Below are positions 30,740-39,838 of a DNA stretch of 64,000 nucleotides, in pieces; the stretch's first letter is position 1; each line of letters begins with the position of its first letter. The stretch is from DASTPP01 sp035762175 (GTDB lineage: Bacteria; Myxococcota_A; Polyangia; Polyangiales; Polyangiaceae): positions 41,203-105,202 of the forward strand of contig DASTPP010000012.1 of assembly GCA_035762175.1 (NCBI GenBank), in the 5' to 3' direction. The notes under the pieces were generated by a model. It had not been told where the DNA came from. It saw nothing but the letters and a program-made list of their open reading frames with translations, and searched no databases. The position numbers were made by a program, and so were the translations under genes.

Positions 30740-31719
30740 CGCCGCCCGGGCCGCCGCGCCGGGCCTCGACGCCGCCCGGGCCGCCGCGCCGGGCCTCGGC
30801 GCCGCCCGGGCCGCTGCGTCGGGCCTCGACGCTGCTCTACCGGCGGCGGCTCTTCTACCTCTCGCTCCTGCTCGCGCCCCCCCTCTTGTGGTTCGGCCCC
30901 GTCTACGCCGGCTCGCTCTTCGCGCTGCTCGTGCAGAGCTTCTACCGCGTCGACGAGTTCAGCGGCTCGGTCGTCGAAGAGCCCTCGCTCGAGACCTACC
31001 GCGCCCTCGTCGGCAGCGCCGCGCACCTCGACATCGTCGCGCGCACGGTGGCGATGGCCGCGGCGGTCACCGTGGCGTGCGCCCTCGTCGCCTTCCCCGT
31101 CGCGTACTACGCCGCGCGCTACGCCCGCGGCCGGACCCGGGCCGCCTTCTACCTCGCGGTGATGACGCCGCTCTGGGCGAGCTACCTGGTCAAGGTTTAC
31201 GCCTGGCGCCTCTTGCTCGCGCGCGAGGGCATCGTCACCTGGCTCTTCGAGTCGCTCGGGCTCGGGCGCGCGCTCGCCCTCGTGCTCGACGCGCCCGTGG
31301 TCGGCGGGCCCTCGCTCTCGGCCTCGCACCTCGGCACCTTCTTGGTGTTCACGTACATGTGGCTGCCCTTCATGATCTTGCCGACGCAGGCCGCGCTCGA
31401 GCGCGTGCCCCTGCCGCTGCTCGAGGCCTCGGCCGACCTCGGCGCCCGCCCGCTCGCCACCTTCGCCCGCGTGATCTTGCCGCTCGCGATGCCGGGCGTC
31501 GTCGCCGGCTCGGTCTTCACCTTCTCGCTGACGCTCGGCGACTACATCATACCGTCGCTCGTCGGCACCCCCGGCTTCTTCATCGGCATGATGGTCTACC
31601 AACAGCAGGGCACCGCCGGCAACGTGCCGCTCGCCGCCGCCTTCTCGACGGTGCCCGTCGCGCTCGTCGCCGCCTACCTCGCGCTGGCCAAGAAGGCGGG
31701 GGCGCTCGATGCCCTCTGA
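30736..31719 (+). CDS. potB: Polyamine ABC transporter permease (PotB-like)
   Basis: A 327-residue inner-membrane permease. The first transmembrane helix (FYLSLLLAPPLLWFGPVYAG) is followed by a large periplasmic loop and five further helices. The EAA-type cytoplasmic loop reads LEASADLGARPLATFARVIL, followed by PLAMPGVVAGSVFTFSLTLG. The GTG start overlaps the ATPase stop. The N-terminal 30 residues are three 10-residue copies of a TPPGPPRRAS-like unit encoded by a 30-bp tandem repeat, an unusual cytoplasmic extension absent from standard PotB proteins. Confidence 0.88.
   Translation: MTPPGPPRRASTPPGPPRRASAPPGPLRRASTLLYRRRLFYLSLLLAPPLLWFGPVYAGSLFALLVQSFYRVDEFSGSVVEEPSLETYRALVGSAAHLDIVARTVAMAAAVTVACALVAFPVAYYAARYARGRTRAAFYLAVMTPLWASYLVKVYAWRLLLAREGIVTWLFESLGLGRALALVLDAPVVGGPSLSASHLGTFLVFTYMWLPFMILPTQAALERVPLPLLEASADLGARPLATFARVILPLAMPGVVAGSVFTFSLTLGDYIIPSLVGTPGFFIGMMVYQQQGTAGNVPLAAAFSTVPVALVAAYLALAKKAGALDAL
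30739..30828 (+). repeat. Three-copy 30-bp tandem repeat in a permease gene
   Basis: Three 30-bp units encode three copies of a 10-residue Pro/Arg unit (TPPGPPRRAS, TPPGPPRRAS, APPGPLRRAS) at the permease N-terminus. The first two are almost identical at the DNA level. Confidence 0.85.
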
Positions 31720-32617
31720 GCCGGCGGCGGGGCCGGGCGCGCCGGAGCCGGCGGCGCGGCGAGCGGAGGCCCACGCGGCGGGGCGGCCCGGCGCGCCCGG
31801 GGCGGCGGGGGGGCGGCCGCGCGCGCCCCTCGCGCTCAAGGCGTTCGCGCTCGCGGGCGTGCTCTTTCTGCACCTGCCGCTCGCCCTCATCGCGCTCTAC
31901 GCCTTCACCACCGAAGACAAGACCTACCGCTTCCCCCCGCCCGGGCTGACGCTCGCGTGGTTCGGGCGCGCCTTCGCCCGCGACGACATCTGGCGCGCGG
32001 CCGGGCTCTCGGTCGCCGTCGCCGCCGGCGCGACGGCGCTCGCGCTCGTGCTCGGCACGATGACGGCGGCGGCCATGTTCCGCGGGCGCTTCTGGGGCAA
32101 AGAGTCGCTCACCTTCGCGCTCACGCTGCCCATCGCCCTGCCGGGCGTCGTCACCGGCGTCGCCCTGCTCTCGGCGATGAAGCTCGCGGCGGTGAGCCCC
32201 GGGGTTCTCACCGTCGTGGCCGGGCACGCCACCTTCTGCATCGTCATCGTCTACAACAACGTCGTGGCGCGCCTGCGCCGCCTGCCGCCCAACCTCATCG
32301 AGGCCTCGATGGACCTCGGCGCCGACGGCGCGCAGACCTTTCGATACGTCGTCGCGCCCCAGGCGGCGACGGCCCTCTTGGCCGGGGGGCTGCTCGCCTT
32401 CGCCCTCTCGTTCGACGAGATCATCGTCACGCTCTTCACCGCCGGTCACGAGCAGACGCTGCCCATCTGGTTCTACGCCGAGCTCTTCAAGCCCCGCGAC
32501 CGCCCCGTCACCAACGTCGTCGCGCTCGTCGTCATGCTCGTCACCGCCCTGCCCGTGCTCGGCGCCTACCGGCTCACCGGCGGCGACGAGGGGGCGGCCG
32601 GGGCGGGCAAGCTCTAG
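31709..32617 (+). CDS. potC: Polyamine ABC transporter permease (PotC-like)
   Basis: A 302-residue permease. It has an Ala/Pro-rich N-terminal extension of about 40 residues, then six predicted helices beginning LKAFALAGVLFLHLPLALIA. The periplasmic segment YAFTTEDKTYRFPPPGLTLA is typical of PotC/PotI. The EAA loop reads IEASMDLGADGAQTFRYVVA. It pairs with the upstream permease to form the membrane channel. Its ATG lies 11 nt inside the upstream gene, which implies translational coupling. Confidence 0.88.
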   Translation: MPSEPAAGPGAPEPAARRAEAHAAGRPGAPGAAGGRPRAPLALKAFALAGVLFLHLPLALIALYAFTTEDKTYRFPPPGLTLAWFGRAFARDDIWRAAGLSVAVAAGATALALVLGTMTAAAMFRGRFWGKESLTFALTLPIALPGVVTGVALLSAMKLAAVSPGVLTVVAGHATFCIVIVYNNVVARLRRLPPNLIEASMDLGADGAQTFRYVVAPQAATALLAGGLLAFALSFDEIIVTLFTAGHEQTLPIWFYAELFKPRDRPVTNVVALVVMLVTALPVLGAYRLTGGDEGAAGAGKL

Positions 32618-32725
32618 CGGCCGCGCCCCGGGCCCCGCGCCCCGGGCGGGCCCCCCCTCCCCCGCCTCCCACCACCCACGCGAGCCGCGCGCCCGGGCGC
32701 GCCGCGGCAGATCGGGCCCCGCACC

Positions 32726-34150
32726 ATGCGATACGAACTCTTCATCGACGGAGACTTTCACCCCGGCGAGGGCGAGGCCGACGAGGTCCTCGACCCGGCC
32801 ACCGGCGAGCGCATCGCGCGCGTCGCCGGCGCCTCGACCCGCCAGGTCGACGCCGCGGTCGCGGCCGCCGCGGCCGCCGCGCCCGCCTGGGCCAAGACCG
32901 CCCCGCGCGACCGCGCCGCCCTCTTGCTCAAGCTGGCCGACGCGGTCGAGGCCCGCGCGACCGAGTTCGCCGCGCTCGAGTCGGACAACTGCGGCAAGCC
33001 GCTCGCCGCCGTGCTCGGCGACGAAATCCCCGCCGTCGCCGACGTCTTCCGGTTCTTCGCCGGCGCCGCCCGCTGCCAGACCGGCGCCGTCGCGGGCGAG
33101 TACCTGCCGGGCTACACGAGCATGATAAGGCGCGACCCGCTCGGCGTCGTCGCCTCCATCGCCCCGTGGAACTACCCCCTCATGATGGCCGCCTGGAAGG
33201 TGGCCCCCGCCCTCGCCGCCGGCAACGCCGTCGTCTTCAAGCCCTCCGAGCAGACGCCCCTGACCGCGCTCTTGCTCGCCGAGGTCGCCGCCGGGCTCTT
33301 CCCCAAGGGCGTGTTCAACCTGGTGCTCGGCCGCGGCGAAGAGGTCGGCGCCCGCCTGGCCTCGCACCCCGCGGTGCGCCTCGTGTCGCTGACGGGCGAC
33401 GTGTCGACCGGCCAGAAGGTGCTCGCCGCCGCGGCCGAGAGCCTGAAGCGCACGCACCTCGAGCTCGGGGGCAAGGCGCCCGTCATCGTCTTCGACGACG
33501 CCGACCTCGAGGCCGTCGTCTCGGGCCTGCGCGCCTTCGGCTACTACAACGCGGGGCAAGACTGCACCGCCGCCTGCCGCGTCTACGCCGGCCCCAAGAT
33601 CTACGAGCAGCTCGTCGCCGACCTCGCCTCGGCCGCCAAGGGCATCAAGCTGGGCCGCCAGCGCGACGAGGGCGTCGAGATGGGGCCGCTCATCACCGAC
33701 GAGCAGCGCCGCCGCGTCGCCGGCTTCGTCGACCGCGCGCGCGCGCTCAAGCACGTCGAGGTCGTCGCCGGCGGCGCCCCCGGCGCGGGCGGCGGCTTCT
33801 TCTACGAGCCCACCGTCGTCGCCGGCGCCCGCCAGGGCGACGAGATCGTGCGCCGCGAGGTCTTCGGCCCCGTCGTCTCGGTGACGCCCTTCTCCGACGT
33901 CGACGAGGCCATCGCCTGGGCCAACGACTCCGACTACGGCCTCGCCTCGTCGGTCTGGACGCGCGACGCGGGCCGCGCCATGCGCGTCGCGGCCGAGCTG
34001 CAGTACGGCTGCACCTGGGTCAACACCCACTTCATGCTCGTCTCCGAGATGCCCCACGGCGGGCTGAAGCGCTCGGGCTACGGCAAAGACCTCTCGGCGT
34101 ACGCCCTCGAAGACTACACGGCCGTCCGGCACGTGATGGTGCGCTGGTGA
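32726..34150 (+). CDS. Aldehyde dehydrogenase, aminobutyraldehyde type
   Basis: A 474-residue NAD(P)-dependent aldehyde dehydrogenase. PWNYP at 147-151, general base Glu246 (LELGGKAP), catalytic Cys280 (YNAGQDCTAACRVY). The doublet QDCTAACR is characteristic of gamma-aminobutyraldehyde dehydrogenases (PatD/YdcW, Prr). It would oxidise 4-aminobutanal (or a related aminoaldehyde) to GABA. Its neighbours support this: a polyamine importer upstream, a GABA-type aminotransferase overlapping downstream and a flavin amine oxidase. Betaine aldehyde or another aminoaldehyde remains possible. Confidence 0.87.
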   Translation: MRYELFIDGDFHPGEGEADEVLDPATGERIARVAGASTRQVDAAVAAAAAAAPAWAKTAPRDRAALLLKLADAVEARATEFAALESDNCGKPLAAVLGDEIPAVADVFRFFAGAARCQTGAVAGEYLPGYTSMIRRDPLGVVASIAPWNYPLMMAAWKVAPALAAGNAVVFKPSEQTPLTALLLAEVAAGLFPKGVFNLVLGRGEEVGARLASHPAVRLVSLTGDVSTGQKVLAAAAESLKRTHLELGGKAPVIVFDDADLEAVVSGLRAFGYYNAGQDCTAACRVYAGPKIYEQLVADLASAAKGIKLGRQRDEGVEMGPLITDEQRRRVAGFVDRARALKHVEVVAGGAPGAGGGFFYEPTVVAGARQGDEIVRREVFGPVVSVTPFSDVDEAIAWANDSDYGLASSVWTRDAGRAMRVAAELQYGCTWVNTHFMLVSEMPHGGLKRSGYGKDLSAYALEDYTAVRHVMVRW

Positions 34151-34158
34151 GGTGCCCG

Positions 34159-35454
34159 GTGGCCCCCCCCGCGCCCCCCACCAACGCCGCCCTCGAGGCC
34201 CGGCGCGTCGCCGCCACGCCCCGCGGCGTCGGCGTGTTCGCCCCCTTTCACGTCGCGCGCGCCGAGAACGCCGAGCTCTGGTGCGTCGAGGGCCGGCGCT
34301 ACATCGACTTCGCCGCCGGCATCGCCGTCCTGAACACCGGCCACCGCCACCCCAAGGTGCTCGCCGCCGTCGCCCGCCAGCTCGAGGCCTTCACCCACAC
34401 CGCCTACCAGGTCGCGCCCTACGAGCCGTACGTCGCGCTCGCCGAGCGCCTCAACGCCCTCGTGCCCGGGCCCTTCGCCAAGAAGACCGCCTTCTTCTCG
34501 ACCGGCGCCGAGGCGACCGAGAACGCGATCAAGATCGCCCGCGCCGCCACCGGCCGCCCCGGCGTCATCGCCTTCGCCGGCGGCTTCCACGGCCGCACGC
34601 TGCTCGCCCTCGCGATGACGGGCAAGACCCTGCCCTACAAGGCCGGCTTCGGCCCCTTCCCCGGCGAGGTCTACCATTTGCCCTTCCCCAACGCGCTCGA
34701 GGGCGTCTCGACCGCCGACTCGCTGCGCGCGCTCGACGCGCTCTTCCGCGCCGACATCGAGCCCGCGCGCGTCGCCGCCATCATGGTCGAGCCCGTGCAG
34801 GGCGAGGGCGGCTTCTACGTCGCGCCCTTCGAGCTCTTGCGCGCCCTGCGCGAGGCGTGCGACCGGCACGGCATCGCCCTCGTCCTCGACGAGGTGCAGA
34901 CCGGCTTCGGCCGCACCGGCACCACGTTTGCGCACGAGCAGGCCGGCGTCCACGCCGACCTCGTCGCCCTGGCCAAGGGCCTCGCCGGCGGCTTCCCGCT
35001 CGCCGCCGTCACCGGCCGCGCCGACCTCATGGACGCGCCCGCCCCCGGCGGCCTCGGCGGCACCTACGGCGGCAACCCCGTCTCGATCGCCGCGGCCCAC
35101 GCGGTGCTCGACGTGCTCGCCGAAGAGCGGCTCGGCGAGCGGGCGGCGCGGCTCGGCGCGCGCCTGCGCGAGCGGCTCGAGGCGGCCCGGCGCGAGACGC
35201 CCCAGCTCGCCGAGGTGCGCGGCCTCGGCGCCATGATCGCCGCCGAGTTCTACGACCCCGCCGCCGCCGCGCCCGACCCGGCCTTCGCCCGCCGCGTGCA
35301 GGCCGCCGCCCTCGCGCGCGGGCTGCTCTTGCTGACCTGCGGCGTGCACGGCAACGTGCTGCGCTTCCTCTTCCCCCTCACCATCCCCGAAAGCGTGTTC
35401 GAAGAGGGCCTCGCCATCTTCGACGAGGCCCTCAAGGCGGCGCGCGGCGGCTGA
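34159..35454 (+). CDS. gabT: 4-Aminobutyrate-type aminotransferase
   Basis: A 431-residue class III PLP aminotransferase. Phosphate-binding STGAEATENAIKIAR (114-128), cofactor Asp244 in LVLDEVQTGFGRTG, catalytic Lys273 in LAKGLAGGFPLAAV. This matches GabT/PuuE. It would transfer the amino group of GABA to 2-oxoglutarate, giving succinate semialdehyde, the step after the aldehyde dehydrogenase encoded just before it. I chose the GTG at 34159, which has GAGG 6 nt upstream; the GTG at 34147 overlapping the previous stop is an alternative. No succinate-semialdehyde dehydrogenase is in the window. Confidence 0.87.
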   Translation: MAPPAPPTNAALEARRVAATPRGVGVFAPFHVARAENAELWCVEGRRYIDFAAGIAVLNTGHRHPKVLAAVARQLEAFTHTAYQVAPYEPYVALAERLNALVPGPFAKKTAFFSTGAEATENAIKIARAATGRPGVIAFAGGFHGRTLLALAMTGKTLPYKAGFGPFPGEVYHLPFPNALEGVSTADSLRALDALFRADIEPARVAAIMVEPVQGEGGFYVAPFELLRALREACDRHGIALVLDEVQTGFGRTGTTFAHEQAGVHADLVALAKGLAGGFPLAAVTGRADLMDAPAPGGLGGTYGGNPVSIAAAHAVLDVLAEERLGERAARLGARLRERLEAARRETPQLAEVRGLGAMIAAEFYDPAAAAPDPAFARRVQAAALARGLLLLTCGVHGNVLRFLFPLTIPESVFEEGLAIFDEALKAARGG

Positions 35455-35520
35455 CGCCGGCCCGCGCCGGGCGGCCCGGGTGCCCCGGCCCGGGCCCCGC
35501 CCGACAAAGGCGAACCGAGC

Positions 35521-37194
35521 CTAGCCCTGGACGATCAGGGCCGGGGCGTTGCTCTTGATGCGCTTGGCCAGCTCGACCCCCGCGCGCTTGCCCTCGGACG
35601 CGCCGCCCTCCATGAAGCCCTGAAAGTCGACCGAGGTGTGCTCGCCGCAGAAGAACACCCCGCCCTCGGTCTCGCGCTCGTGGCCGCAGAAGGCGGTGTA
35701 CTGCCCGGGCTCGTAGTACGAGTACGACGACTTGAAGAAGGGGCTCTTGTGCGGCAGCGACTCGGTCGCGCGCCCCTTGTAGCGCGCGGCGAGGCCCGGG
35801 TAGACCGGCGCGGCCTGCGCGATCGCGGCCTCGACGTCGGCGCGCACCTGCGAGCTCGCGGCGGCCGTGGCGAAGGCGGCGGTGCCGCGCAGGGCGTCGG
35901 CCACCGAGCCGCCCGAGAAGAAGGTCAAGATGCCGCCCGCGCCGGGCTGCGCGCGCGTCGCCTCCCACGAAGCCTGGTAGCCCGTGTCGGCGTAGCTCGA
36001 GCCGTTGCTCAGCCCCGGCCAGGGGCCCGCCCCCACCCAGGGGCGCGCGTCGAACTGGACGTTGATCTTGCCGCTGTGACCCGCCCCCTGCGTCTGAATC
36101 GCCAGCTCTTTGCGCGCGCCGAAGCCCGCGCACGAGGTGTCGATCTCGCGCAAGACCGCGAAGGGCAGCGCCAGCACGACGTAGTCGGCGACGACCTCGA
36201 GGCACGAGCCGGCGCGCTCGAAGTCGAGCCGGTAGCGGCCGCCCGCCGTGCGGCCGAGCCGCGCGAGCCGGTGGCCCGTCACCACGCGGTCGCCGAGCGC
36301 CTGGGCGATGCGCTCGGGCAAGAGCTGGTTGCCCCCGCGAATGTGGAACTTCTCGTCCGACTCGCCGAAGACCGCGAGCTCGCCCTTCGCCGGCTGGAAG
36401 GCGAGCAGGTAAATCAGGTTGAGCGCCGCCTGCCGCTCGGTGTCGGCCGCGTACTCGATGGCGTACGCCGTGTCGAGCACCGCGCCGAGGGGCGAATCGT
36501 GGCCGCCGGGCACGCGCGACTCGATCCAGTCGTAGACGCTCAGCTCGTCGAGCTCGGCGCCCGCGTCGGTAAAGTCGTTGTAAAGCGTCGGGAAGGGCGC
36601 CGCGCCCTCGTCGGCCGCCACCGCCTCGAAGACCTCTTCGAAGTCGAGGTCGGCCTGCGCCTTCGGGTAGTACGACCCGAAGAAGTGGTAAACGTCGGCC
36701 GAGCCCGCCGGCTGCGCCGCGATCATGTCGTCGAGCGGCAGGCCGAAGCGCTTGGCGAGGCTCCGCACCGTGAAGTGCCCGGTGTCGATGAGCTCGCCGC
36801 CCCACTCGGCCACTTGCCCCTCGGCGAAGTGGTTGGTGTTCGAGAACATGCGCCCGCCCACCCGGCCCGAGGCCTCGTAGACCGTCGACTCGATGCCCCG
36901 GTCGGCCAGCTCGAGCGCGCAGGTCAGCCCCGCGATGCCCCCGCCCACGATCGCCACCGTCGGCTTGCCCCCCGCCGCTCGCGATCGGCGGGGCACGAGC
37001 CCCACGCCGCCCGCCGCCGCCGCCGCCAAGAACTGCCGGCGCGTCGGGCCTTGGGGCCGCCCCAACCGCGCCGCCCGCTCGCGCTGCTCGGCGCGCCGCT
37101 CGCGCAGGGCGTCGAGGGGCAGATCGAGGGCGCGGGCCGCCCGATACTCAGCATACAACCGTTGAAACGAGCGAAGTAGCGGGGTGCGAGCCAT
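35521..37194 (-). CDS. Tat-exported flavin amine oxidase
   Basis: A 557-residue FAD-dependent amine oxidase. A twin-arginine signal (TRRQFLAAAAAGGVGL, Arg52-Arg53) follows an unusually long cytoplasmic leader. The FAD-binding motif VAIVGGGIAGL is at 80-90, with YEASGRVGGRM after it, and the C-terminal FAD segment is GGVFFCGEHTSVDFQGFMEG. It is expected to oxidise primary or polyamines to the aldehyde with release of ammonia and H2O2. It converges on the transporter/aldehyde dehydrogenase/aminotransferase operon and could supply aminobutyraldehyde. Tat export implies that the reaction occurs in the periplasm with FAD loaded beforehand. AGGAG lies 8 nt before the ATG. Confidence 0.85.
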   Translation of the reverse strand: MARTPLLRSFQRLYAEYRAARALDLPLDALRERRAEQRERAARLGRPQGPTRRQFLAAAAAGGVGLVPRRSRAAGGKPTVAIVGGGIAGLTCALELADRGIESTVYEASGRVGGRMFSNTNHFAEGQVAEWGGELIDTGHFTVRSLAKRFGLPLDDMIAAQPAGSADVYHFFGSYYPKAQADLDFEEVFEAVAADEGAAPFPTLYNDFTDAGAELDELSVYDWIESRVPGGHDSPLGAVLDTAYAIEYAADTERQAALNLIYLLAFQPAKGELAVFGESDEKFHIRGGNQLLPERIAQALGDRVVTGHRLARLGRTAGGRYRLDFERAGSCLEVVADYVVLALPFAVLREIDTSCAGFGARKELAIQTQGAGHSGKINVQFDARPWVGAGPWPGLSNGSSYADTGYQASWEATRAQPGAGGILTFFSGGSVADALRGTAAFATAAASSQVRADVEAAIAQAAPVYPGLAARYKGRATESLPHKSPFFKSSYSYYEPGQYTAFCGHERETEGGVFFCGEHTSVDFQGFMEGGASEGKRAGVELAKRIKSNAPALIVQG

Positions 37195-37269
37195 CTTACC
37201 TCTCCTGCTCTTGTGGTTTCAGCTCGGCCACCACCGAGCGTCAAGGGACGAGACAGAAAGGGTTCGAAG

Positions 37270-37307
37270 AAACTAACAAATAAAACAAAAACAACACCCT
37301 GGGGGTG
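37270..37307 (-). terminator. Rho-independent terminator (minus strand)
   Basis: Read on the minus strand, the hairpin CACCC-CCA-GGGTG (37295-37307) is followed by a T-rich tract of about 25 nt. It lies 60 bp past the end of the minus-strand frame at 37367 and just before the amine oxidase gene. Confidence 0.55.
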
Positions 37308-37366
37308 CCCGGCAGCCCCGCCCCCGAAGGCCCCCGGCAGGCTCGGTTTCGCCGGCCGACCGGCGG

Positions 37367-38128
37367 TCACGAGCGCGAGCCGTTGCAGTCGCCCTCGTAC
37401 TTCGCGTTCTCCTTGCCGAACTTGCCGCGGCGGCCCGTCATCGTGCGACCGTCGCTCGGGGGGCGAAGCTTGACCCAGGTCGGCGTGGCGCCGTTCGTCC
37501 AGATCAGGGTGGCGTCGAGCTGCGAGCCCTGGTAGGTGCCGCGCCCGCTGCCGCCGTAGCTTGACTGCGTCGCGCTGTCCCAGCCCGAGGCGCTCACTCT
37601 GGCCGACGCGCCTTCGCGGGCCACGCTCGCCCGAGCGCGCGGCGGCGCTTCTCGAGCGGCGCGGAGAACAGCAGGCCCGCGCCGTCGCCGGGCACGATGA
37701 CGCAGAAGTGCGTGCCCCAGCGCGTAGCGTAGAGGCAAGGGCGTCGTCTGCGCCGGGTCGAACGCATTCGACCCCACACCCCCGTAGTAAAAATAGTTGC
37801 GTCCTCGGTCGAGCGCCACCAGCTCGATGACGAGCCAGCGCAGCACCTCACCGCCCTCGGCAATGGTGACGTCGACGACGAGCCGGTCGCCCCCCCGACT
37901 CCCTCGCTCGTCAACTTGCTCACCGTGCCCCTGCCCTGACGCCCCCCCTCCCCGAAGGGGTCGAAGCGCTCTTCGTTGCCCTTGCCCCCCCTTCCCGAAG
38001 GGGTCGAAACGTTCTTCGCTGCCCTTGCCCCGCCTTCTCGGGGGCCTCGGCGATCTCGACGCGACAAGCCCTGGCCCCCTCTCGGTCGGCCGCGAACGCA
38101 ATTCGTTGCGCTGCGCTCGCCCCCCCCA
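37367..38128 (-). pseudogene. Frameshifted hypothetical protein
   Basis: The minus strand carries coherent protein sequence that switches frame twice. GDRLVVDVTIAEGGEVLRWL and IELVALDRGRNYFYYGGVGS lie in one frame. YATRWGTHFCVIVPGDGAGL then LFSAPLEKR follow in another. ASGWDSATQSSYGGSGRGTY and the C-terminus KYEGDCNGSRS, ending at 37367, return to the first. Two compensating single-base indels would restore one reading frame of about 200 residues. No family is recognised. An intrinsic terminator follows the stop, which supports a once-functional gene. Confidence 0.45.
37951..38036. repeat. Two-copy 43-bp direct repeat
   Basis: CCCGAAGGGGTCGAA followed by CG, TCTTCG and TGCCCTTGCCCC elements occurs at 37951 and again at 37994. 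The copies differ at only a few positions. Confidence 0.6.
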
Positions 38129-38247
38129 AGGGTGAAAAACCGCCACGCGTTAGGGTGGCGTTGGCTTCCGGAGGCCCATGGTACCTCGACGCGTCGCGTT
38201 CATGGGCCCTCGGGCAGAGAGGCTCGGGGGGGCCTGACGGCGCTTCT

Positions 38248-39147
38248 TCAGGGGTAGTTGACCGGCGCGCTGCCGTCTTCGGGCAGCGGTAGATACGCCG
38301 TCTCGCCTGGGATGCGATCGAAGCGCTGGTGGCGCCAGTCGCTCGCGGCCTGCTTCAGGCGGTCCTTCGAGCTGGAGACGAAGTTCCACGAGATGTAGCG
38401 CGGGCCCTCGAGCGGCTCGCCGCCCAAGAGCAGCAGGCGGCTCGGGCCCTCGGCGCGCAAGAGCACCTCGCCCCCCCGCCGGAAGAACCCGATCTCGCCG
38501 GGCCGTAGCGCGACCTCGCCCGCGCTCACCGAGCCTTCGACGACGAAGGCGGCGCGCTCGTCGTACTCGGCCGGGAGCCGCCAGATCGACCCCGCCCTCA
38601 TCTGCACCTCGGCGTAAAACAAGGGCGACGAGACCCGCACCCCGGAGCTTACCCCGAAGAGCGAGCCGGCGACGAGGCGGGTCGTCACGCCGCCGTCTTC
38701 GAGCAGGGGGGCGGCCTCGGTGCCATAGTGCTCGAAGGTCGGCGCGCACTCTTCGAGCGGCCGCGGCAAGGCGACCCAAGTCTGAATGCCGAACATTCGC
38801 CCCGAAGGGCCCGGGCGCATGCGCTCAGAGTGGGCGATGCCGCGCCCGGCGGTCATCCAGTTTATTTCGCCGGGCACGATGCGCTGCACCGTGCCCAGGC
38901 TGTCGCGGTGCAGCCCCTCACCCTCGAAGAGGTAGGTGACCGTCGAGAGCCCGATATGCGGGTGGGCGAGAATGGTAACCTCGTGGTCGGTCGCGGACGC
39001 CGCCGGCCCCATCTGGTCGACGAAGACGAAGGGGCCCACCATTCTTCGTTGGGCTTGGGGCAGGGCGCGACGCACGGGCAGCCCGCCCGGCAAGTCGACG
39101 TCGCGGGCCACCAGGACGAGCTCGAGATCGGGTTCGGGGGTCGGCAT
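38248..39147 (-). CDS. Pirin family protein
   Basis: A 299-residue bicupin. The N-terminal cupin shows the pirin pattern: ILAHPHIGLSTVTYLFEGEG (metal-binding His cluster), HRDSLG, IVPGEINWMTAGRGIAHSER, then IQTWVALP. The second cupin carries FVVEGSVSAGEVALRPGEIG and the C-terminal LLLLGGEPLEGPRYISWNFV. Pirins bind Fe and act as redox-responsive regulators or quercetinase-like dioxygenases; the metal-binding residues are present. Start ATG 39147 has GGAGGAG upstream. The gene stands alone. Confidence 0.9.
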   Translation of the reverse strand: MPTPEPDLELVLVARDVDLPGGLPVRRALPQAQRRMVGPFVFVDQMGPAASATDHEVTILAHPHIGLSTVTYLFEGEGLHRDSLGTVQRIVPGEINWMTAGRGIAHSERMRPGPSGRMFGIQTWVALPRPLEECAPTFEHYGTEAAPLLEDGGVTTRLVAGSLFGVSSGVRVSSPLFYAEVQMRAGSIWRLPAEYDERAAFVVEGSVSAGEVALRPGEIGFFRRGGEVLLRAEGPSRLLLLGGEPLEGPRYISWNFVSSSKDRLKQAASDWRHQRFDRIPGETAYLPLPEDGSAPVNYP

Positions 39148-39370
39148 CGGGGGTCTCCTCCCGGGGGCGGGGCCCCGGGGCCACGAACAGCCGAATAGCA
39201 GGGCTCCCCGGGCGCGACAAAGGGCGCGACGGGGCGTGTTCGGGTCGAGCGCGTCGCTCGACTCGTGGGCCTCGAAGACGACCTGGAACCGGCTGAGCGC
39301 CGTGAGGCGCAGCGGCGTGGCCGTCAGCGGCTCTTTCACGTCGGGGTTGAAGAGATCTGGTCGCCCTCCT

Positions 39371-39489
39371 TCTAGAGCGTAGGTCAGGCGGGGTTGGTGC
39401 GCCCTCCGGCCACCCCAAACTCGCCTCCGGCTCCGACCTGGGGCCCCCGGCCTGCGGGCGCACCAACCCCGCCTGACCTACGCTCTAGA
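39371..39489. repeat. Long perfect inverted repeat, 34-bp arms
   Basis: Left arm 39371-39404 begins TCTAGAGCGTAGGTC and ends GGTGCGCCC. Right arm 39456-39489 is its exact reverse complement and ends TCTAGA. The 51-bp centre is GC-rich and has no gene. The element lies upstream of the pirin gene. It could be a small non-autonomous mobile palindrome or a structured regulatory RNA. Confidence 0.9.
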
Positions 39490-39838
39490 GAAAGTAGGGC
39501 CGCTAATGTTGGCCAATCGAAGGCAGCGAGACGGAGGGCGCGACGGGACGCGCCCCCGGGCCGGGGGCCCGCGGCGCCATCGACTTCGTTTTGCTGACGT
39601 AATTCGGGTCGAAAAAGTCAAACCGACGGGGGCAGCGTCGGCGTTCGAGGGGGCGCGCCGTCGGGGCGCTCGGCTCGGGGGGGCGCTTCGTCATGCCGGG
39701 GGGTCGAGGCGGCCGCGTGGGCGCGCCCCCGGGTCATGTCCGTTGGTAACCGGGTCTCGAGAAGAATTGTATCGACCGCCGACGGGGCCCGCCGACGCTC
39801 AGCCGCCCGCCCCCGGGCCCTCGAGGCGCGGCCGGCGC
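39490..39838. other. Intergenic, no gene, with duplicated 3' end
   Basis: No gene recognised. A 40-bp unit at about 39796-39835 is repeated at 39836-39875. The second copy contains the last codons and stop of the methyltransferase-like gene, so the first copy is a duplicated gene 3' end. Confidence 0.5.
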
